Source: Klebsiella oxytoca (GTDB taxonomy: Bacteria > Pseudomonadota > Gammaproteobacteria > Enterobacterales > Enterobacteriaceae). Taken from it: a stretch of DNA of 64,000 bases. A program made the position numbers and the translations under genes. This document shows, piece by piece, positions 61,501 to 64,000 of this stretch; the first letter of the stretch is position 1; every line of letters starts with the position of its first letter. The notes beneath the pieces are model-generated. The model searched no databases. It worked only from the letters and a program-made list of their open reading frames with translations, and had not been told where the DNA came from. The stretch covers positions 2,418,001-2,482,000 of the forward strand of contig NZ_CP046115.1 in the NCBI RefSeq assembly GCF_009707385.1. Direction: 5' to 3'.

Positions 61501-64000
61501 TGGGTCAAATTCTCAGGCAAATGCACTCTGCCATCAGGAAAAACTCAGGGCGTTGTTTGGATATCGTGTCGTGGTGCGACGGGGAGCGGAACGCCTGGCT
61601 ATGAGCTGTATCTTGATGACGTTGTTATCACGGACATTACAGACGCGAATGAAGCGCAGAACCTTGCCAGTGCAAACGCCTCAGCACTTACGACTTTAAC
61701 CAGTCGAGTGACAAAAGCGGAAGGTACGATTACTAGTCAGAGCAGCAGCATCACAAAACTGACCAATGATCTGTCGACGACGAACGCGAACGTTAACAAA
61801 AAAGCTGATGCTACCGCGCTGACTACATTACAGAACACTGTGACTCAGCAAGGTAAGGATATTAATTCAGCCAGTAGCGCTATCACCAGCCTTCAGAATG
61901 GATTGAAGTCGGCGAATGACACCATCAGCAAGAAGGCTGACGCAACGGCGCTGCAGAGTCTGCAGAATACGGTAACCCAGCAGGAGAGCAAGCTGACCAC
62001 ACAGAGCAATGCGATCACGTCACTGGAAAACAATCTGGGTGTGACAAATGCAAATCTGGACGGTTTACGTGGCATGGGCGGAAACCTTGTAGAAAACGGT
62101 GATTTTGCTCTGGGAGCGGCGTGCTGGGGTCTTCAGCAGGGTGGCCAGGATACGGTAACGTTTGGCAACTATGGCGACGGCTCAAAAGGCGCGAAACTGG
62201 TGAAAGTTGGCTCCACTTCGCCTGGTATTTTTGTGGGCAATAAGCGCCCGATACCGATTACCGGTCAGCGTAGATATCGCTTTGTAGTTCGTGCCAAAGG
62301 TGTGAGCGGTGCTAAAAATATACTGTTACGTCGGTGGAATTACTTTGGCGGCAAGGAAGGGGTTTATGAGAATAAAGCTTTAACTCTGGACGCAGGTTGG
62401 AATACCTACACCTGGAATACCTTGCTGACTCCTGAGAGTGGTGTAGATGCGCACGCATTCGGTCTGTATTGCCATCCTTCAGCGGCAGAAATCTGGATAG
62501 ATTCGTTCTATATTTTCGATATCACTGATGAGATGAATATCGCATCTAACGCTTCTGCCGTTTCTGCACTGGATACGAAAGTCACGAAGGCAGAAGGAAA
62601 TATAACCAGCCAGGGCAACGCGATTACCAGGCTGAATAACGATCTGGCCACGATGAATGGCAATGTGAATAAAAAAGCTGATGCCTCAGCATTGACCGCC
62701 TTAACAAACCGTGTGACAGAAACAGAGAAAACAGTTTCCACTCACACATCATCTATTACCAGGTTACAGAGCGATCTATCCACCACAAACGGAAACGTGG
62801 CGAAGAAGGCTGAACAGACTGCGCTCAATGCGCTGAGCAGCCGGATGACTCAGACCGAAAATAATGTGACATCTGCCAACAGTAATATCACCTCTCTGAC
62901 TGCGGCTGTTCGCGCCGGGAACGCATCCAGTGGCGATCTGGTTTCCAACCCGACATTTGATCCTGCATTTAGTCAAATGGGGTTCAATGTTGTGTCATCG
63001 ACTTCGTCCGGTGTTCCGACAGGCTGTCCATTTGCTAATGTGGCAAAACTGGCTGCTCGTGACCATCATCCGAACTGGGCAGCAATTCCAGCTACGCTAA
63101 ATGATGTTTTCGAAATTTCCGCTTTGGTTGCCTGCGGCGCTGGCAGCGCTGATTTCAACTTCTATATTGGTACCGCGACCAGCTCAAATGGCAGCATAGG
63201 ATCGCCTCTTGCTACTGGCGGGAATACGAAAAAAACCACTGCGTGGACGCGCGCAACATGGAAGGTAAAAGTCACTCAGACGATGGTTGATCGTGGATAC
63301 ATCAGGCCGTTTCTGCAAATCAACCAGAGTTCGCCTTTCGGGACTATCTGGTATGTGACTGACTGGCATTTTCGCAATATAACGGCAGCATACCAGGCGC
63401 AAAACACCGCTGATGCTACTGCCAAAGCTCTGGATACGCTGAGCAATACGGTTACACAGCAAGGGAAAGATATTTCCAGCGTTTCGCAGCGTGCCACAAA
63501 CTTAGAAAATAGCCTTAAAACCACAAATGATAATGTGAATAAGAAGGCTGATGCTGCCGCATTCCAGACACTGCAGAGTACGGTAACAGAGCAGGGCAAA
63601 ACGCTGAACTCTCAGAGTAGTTCGATAACTACTCTGAATAACAATGTTAGTACGACTAATTCCAATATCGATAGTCTGCGAGGCCTTGGCGGAAACCTTG
63701 TAGAAAACGGTAATTTTGCGCAAGGTGCAGTCGGTTGGGGTCTGCAGCAGAATGCTCAGAACCCGATAACGTTTGGCGATTACGGAGATGGCGGAAAAGG
63801 GGTTAAGCTGGCCAAAGTGAACACGACAACTTCACCAGGTATTTTTGTCAGCAATAAGCGTCCTTTTCCCGCCAATGGTCAGCGCAGATATCGCTTTGTA
63901 GTTCGCGCTAAAGGCGTGAGCGGCGCTAAAAATATGCTTTTACGTCGTTGGAATTACTCTGGTGGTAAAGAGGGGACGTATGAGGATAAAACTCTGACGC
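55537..64000 (+). CDS. Giant J-type tip/host-specificity protein (open at right edge)
   Basis: The frame stays open for at least 2,821 codons to the window end; lambda J has 1,132. Starts at 55537 or 55552 are possible. The first 810 residues are the J core (GCKGGSSSPRTP start; EGEFAG), with a fibronectin-III-like unit at about 625-712. Coiled coil follows (815-1022). Then come sugar-binding-like beta-sandwich modules separated by short coiled coils: 1029-1183, 1871-2035 and 2468-2618; a probable ILEI/FAM3-like domain at about 1412-1568; and a repeated module (1593-1833, 2099-2339 and from about 2716). It forms the tip and fibre that recognise the target cell surface. Coiled-coil words such as TSLQNTVTQQ and NKKADATAL recur. 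Confidence 0.9.
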   Translation, partial: MEKISMTQHLIKGCKGGSSSPRTPTEQPDDLQSVAKAKVLLALGEGEFAGALTAKDIYLDGTPLENSDGSQNFSGVAWEFRPGTQAQNYIQGIPGSENEINVGMEVSSKTAWSRSFSNTQLSAVRLRLKWPSLLKQEDNGDLVGNTVSYAVDLQTDGGSWQTVLESAVSGKTTAGYERCHRIDLPRSTTGWVLRLRKVTQDANSSKTGDVMMLQSYAEVLDAKLRYPNTALLYVEFDSRLFNGSIPKISCSPRGRVIRVPDNYDPETREYSGIWTGAFKWAWTDNPAWIFYDLIVSDRFGLGNRLTSENIDKWTLYQVARYCDEPVPDGKGGDGTEPRYLCNVYVQNRNDAYTVLRDFAAIFRGMTCWSGDQVIALADMPRDIDYTYTRANVINGRFQYASSSSKTRYTNALVSWSDPENEYADAMEPVFEQPLVARYGFNQLELTAIGCTRQSEANRKGRWGILTNNKDRVVTFSVGLDGNIPQPGYVIAVADEMLAGKVNGGRTSEVDGCVITLDRQTEAKAGDRLLLNLPSGVTQSRTIEDVNGHVVTVTAEYAELPETECVWAIESDSLRVQQYRVVSVKDNNDSTFTISAAAHDPDKYARIDTGAIIDSRPISVIPPGNQNAPANIVVESYSVVNQGISVETLQVHWAPVKNAIAYEAQWRRNEGNWVNVPRSSVTSFDVGGIYAGRYTVRVRAINAAEVSSGWAYSDEKILTGKIGMPVAPIALTTTSLLHGVELQWAFPDGAGDTQKTELQYSPNPNGSGAMALSDVTYPGKTYQQMGLQIAATFWYRARIVDRLGNESPWTSWVQGMASDDIDEYYDKLTDAIKDTEAWQEAQRDIGDTHKALTETADAIRDEVAQQVTDIHQNIDDTVGGLRKQVDGQIESVNKSITENIDLVNQTLNDNISAVNQSLSDAVTEMNTSVDQQIADVNKVLAEGDSALKSQLQTVENSLKQSIAQANTGWDKAVKQETADRIADVNAKAAQAADQLLNEKNERVAAIDNLQTVIQDGDESLARQIAEISAGSGQQFDSFSIWYFDKDNEGWTEDDAGQVPMQITDEGWLKASNSTASCRSPNGQTIPASSYRTIMLRIKRVGNPVWKGRFYWIGADEQGWNDARSVTIAEQEFDGDGISVVAIPDVNWNASGTVRRFRIDLAQGQNADNYFLIHWISVGRPAPAASTAALRNEEMARTQADEAEAMKRSTLAAQIRGTTDSNSLSDLRSGLLYQEMNARITADRAEVVARESLQTQFNENKSTVAEELSSLSTAQSAQASKISGLETSLGKKADATALQSLTQKVEQQGGTLTSQGNSLTSLTNRVGKTESGVSVNSSAITGLQSSVSKQDKTLTSQSQALTKLQNDLTTTNASVNKKAEASALQTLQNTVTQQEKAISASNSSITSLQTSINRRTVFTITSRGNGSSAKDGVFDESGNKLFGPSRSYSLVTFKTNSNGSTSIDTSKTYDLFGSVNNGKAMSDDIAALANGVYTCVLTNDEPTGYRSSITSAIELLGGTTEVINSLPYRGAYILLGRKGMKPGDGLELRAPTGGDQGAFISTSVEFVNGVMQGLGAAGGVMMKAEANASAITNLQNTVTQQGKDITSASSAITSLQNGLKSANDTISKKADATALQSLQNTVIQQGSKLTTQSNAITSLENNLGVTNANLDGLRGMGGNLVENGDFAQGVACWGLQQGGQDTVTFGNFGESAKGAKLVKIGSTSPGIFVGKKRPIPITGLRKYRFVVRAKGVSGAKNMLLRRWNFAGGKEGTYEDKNIILDAGWKTYTWNTLLTPDTGVDAHAFGLYCHPNASEIWIDSFYIFDITDEVNIAANATALSALSTTVSNQGNSLTSQSNSLTSLSNSIGTLQAQVGNPWFDGSLESYADGAQVGNTNQASVTTAQKFTGSKSLRVKRLANEAGNSDKFIGTRSAVRENGVFRIELWAMMPANQTPSGGWSTIVGINVRNAAGANAWQTAITINEASLGGRDKWVKFSGKCTLPSGKTQGVVWISCRGATGSGTPGYELYLDDVVITDITDANEAQNLASANASALTTLTSRVTKAEGTITSQSSSITKLTNDLSTTNANVNKKADATALTTLQNTVTQQGKDINSASSAITSLQNGLKSANDTISKKADATALQSLQNTVTQQESKLTTQSNAITSLENNLGVTNANLDGLRGMGGNLVENGDFALGAACWGLQQGGQDTVTFGNYGDGSKGAKLVKVGSTSPGIFVGNKRPIPITGQRRYRFVVRAKGVSGAKNILLRRWNYFGGKEGVYENKALTLDAGWNTYTWNTLLTPESGVDAHAFGLYCHPSAAEIWIDSFYIFDITDEMNIASNASAVSALDTKVTKAEGNITSQGNAITRLNNDLATMNGNVNKKADASALTALTNRVTETEKTVSTHTSSITRLQSDLSTTNGNVAKKAEQTALNALSSRMTQTENNVTSANSNITSLTAAVRAGNASSGDLVSNPTFDPAFSQMGFNVVSSTSSGVPTGCPFANVAKLAARDHHPNWAAIPATLNDVFEISALVACGAGSADFNFYIGTATSSNGSIGSPLATGGNTKKTTAWTRATWKVKVTQTMVDRGYIRPFLQINQSSPFGTIWYVTDWHFRNITAAYQAQNTADATAKALDTLSNTVTQQGKDISSVSQRATNLENSLKTTNDNVNKKADAAAFQTLQSTVTEQGKTLNSQSSSITTLNNNVSTTNSNIDSLRGLGGNLVENGNFAQGAVGWGLQQNAQNPITFGDYGDGGKGVKLAKVNTTTSPGIFVSNKRPFPANGQRRYRFVVRAKGVSGAKNMLLRRWNYSGGKEGTYEDKTLT
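60313..61033 (+). repeat. J repeat, copy A
   Basis: A 721-base unit inside J: a coiled-coil stretch (SSAITSLQNGLKSANDTISK) and a beta-sandwich module (GGNLVENGDFAQGVACWGLQ to the FDITDE end). Copy B lies exactly 1,518 bases (506 codons) further on and is nearly the same, with differences gathered in a few patches. Confidence 0.93.
61831..62551 (+). repeat. J repeat, copy B
   Basis: Copy of the unit at 60313-61033 at a constant offset of 1,518 bases. The first 200 bases, coding for coiled coil, are close to identical, and changes such as NFGES to NYGDG occur in the module. Between A and B lies an unrelated sugar-binding-like module (61147-61640). Confidence 0.93.
63682..64000 (+). repeat. J repeat, copy C (cut by window end)
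   Basis: The module starts again at the GGNLVENGNFAQGAVGWGLQ stretch, 1,611 bases (537 codons) after copy B, more diverged at first (NPITFGDYGDGGKG) but then the same for RRYRFVVRAKGVSGAKNMLL. The copy is cut off by the window edge. Confidence 0.9.

Noticed and set aside
60313-64000. Regular repeats in J as a transposon or CRISPR feature
   Set aside because: They are in-frame protein modules at codon-exact offsets with no terminal inverted repeats or spacers.
46828-64000. Complete active prophage
   Set aside because: No integrase, replication, packaging or head genes are seen and the lysis genes adjoin the tail genes directly; the remaining doubt concerns DNA beyond the window.

Overview
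The window is enterobacterial chromosome, most like Klebsiella/Raoultella or a near relative. The evidence is gene order and protein similarity. The block zntB - fnrS - dbpA - ttcA - uspF - ompN - micC - ydbK (36.4-46.4 kb) keeps the order known from E. coli K-12, and the left edge carries ycjG - mpaA - mppA. Between these anchors lies accessory DNA, including a xylooligosaccharide operon of the type described in Klebsiella oxytoca (xynTB). I infer the genus and have not tested it.

Layout. 0-3.3 kb: murein peptide recycling (ycjG partial, mpaA, mppA). 3.3-7 kb: AraC and LysR regulators with a small gene coupled to an NmrA-like reductase. 7-12.5 kb: xynTB and a LamB-type sugar porin. 12.5-20.4 kb: a tightly overlapping minus-strand operon for a lipid-modifying pathway (NTF2-like, SDR, FAD amine oxidase-like, DUF1365, cyclopropane-synthase-like methyltransferase, DUF2878, chalcone-isomerase-like, DUF3833 lipoprotein, DUF523-DUF1722 protein), preceded by a MerR/MlrA-like regulator. 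20.4-30.2 kb: an efflux pump, a secreted hydrolase, three LysR regulators, a nitronate-monooxygenase-like enzyme, bdcA/bdcR with a visible operator, and NmrA/DUF1471 genes. 30.9-34 kb: an island with a ymcF-type small cold-shock gene, two small orphan genes and a LexA-controlled umuDC. 34-36 kb: a Gfo/Idh/MocA dehydrogenase with its DeoR regulator. 36.4-46.4 kb: the conserved block, with the sRNAs FnrS and MicC readable base by base.

From 46.8 kb to the window end lies the most interesting element: a phage-tail-only cluster directly beside ydbK. It encodes an S24-type self-cleaving repressor, two holin-like proteins, a GH108 endolysin, a lambdoid tail set (tube, frameshifted G/GT chaperones, a very short tape measure, M, L, K, I) and a giant J-type tip/fibre protein of at least 2,821 codons that is still open at the right edge. 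No integrase, replication, terminase, portal, head or capsid gene is seen; lysis genes pass straight to tail genes. This is the architecture of an F-type (flexible, non-contractile) tailocin rather than of a prophage. Four copies of a TACC-N4-GGTA palindrome flank the repressor and the start of the lysis/tail operon and are probable operators. A heptanucleotide tandem repeat lies between repressor and operon, a terminator abuts the J start codon, and J carries repeated sugar-binding-like modules plus a probable ILEI/FAM3-like domain.
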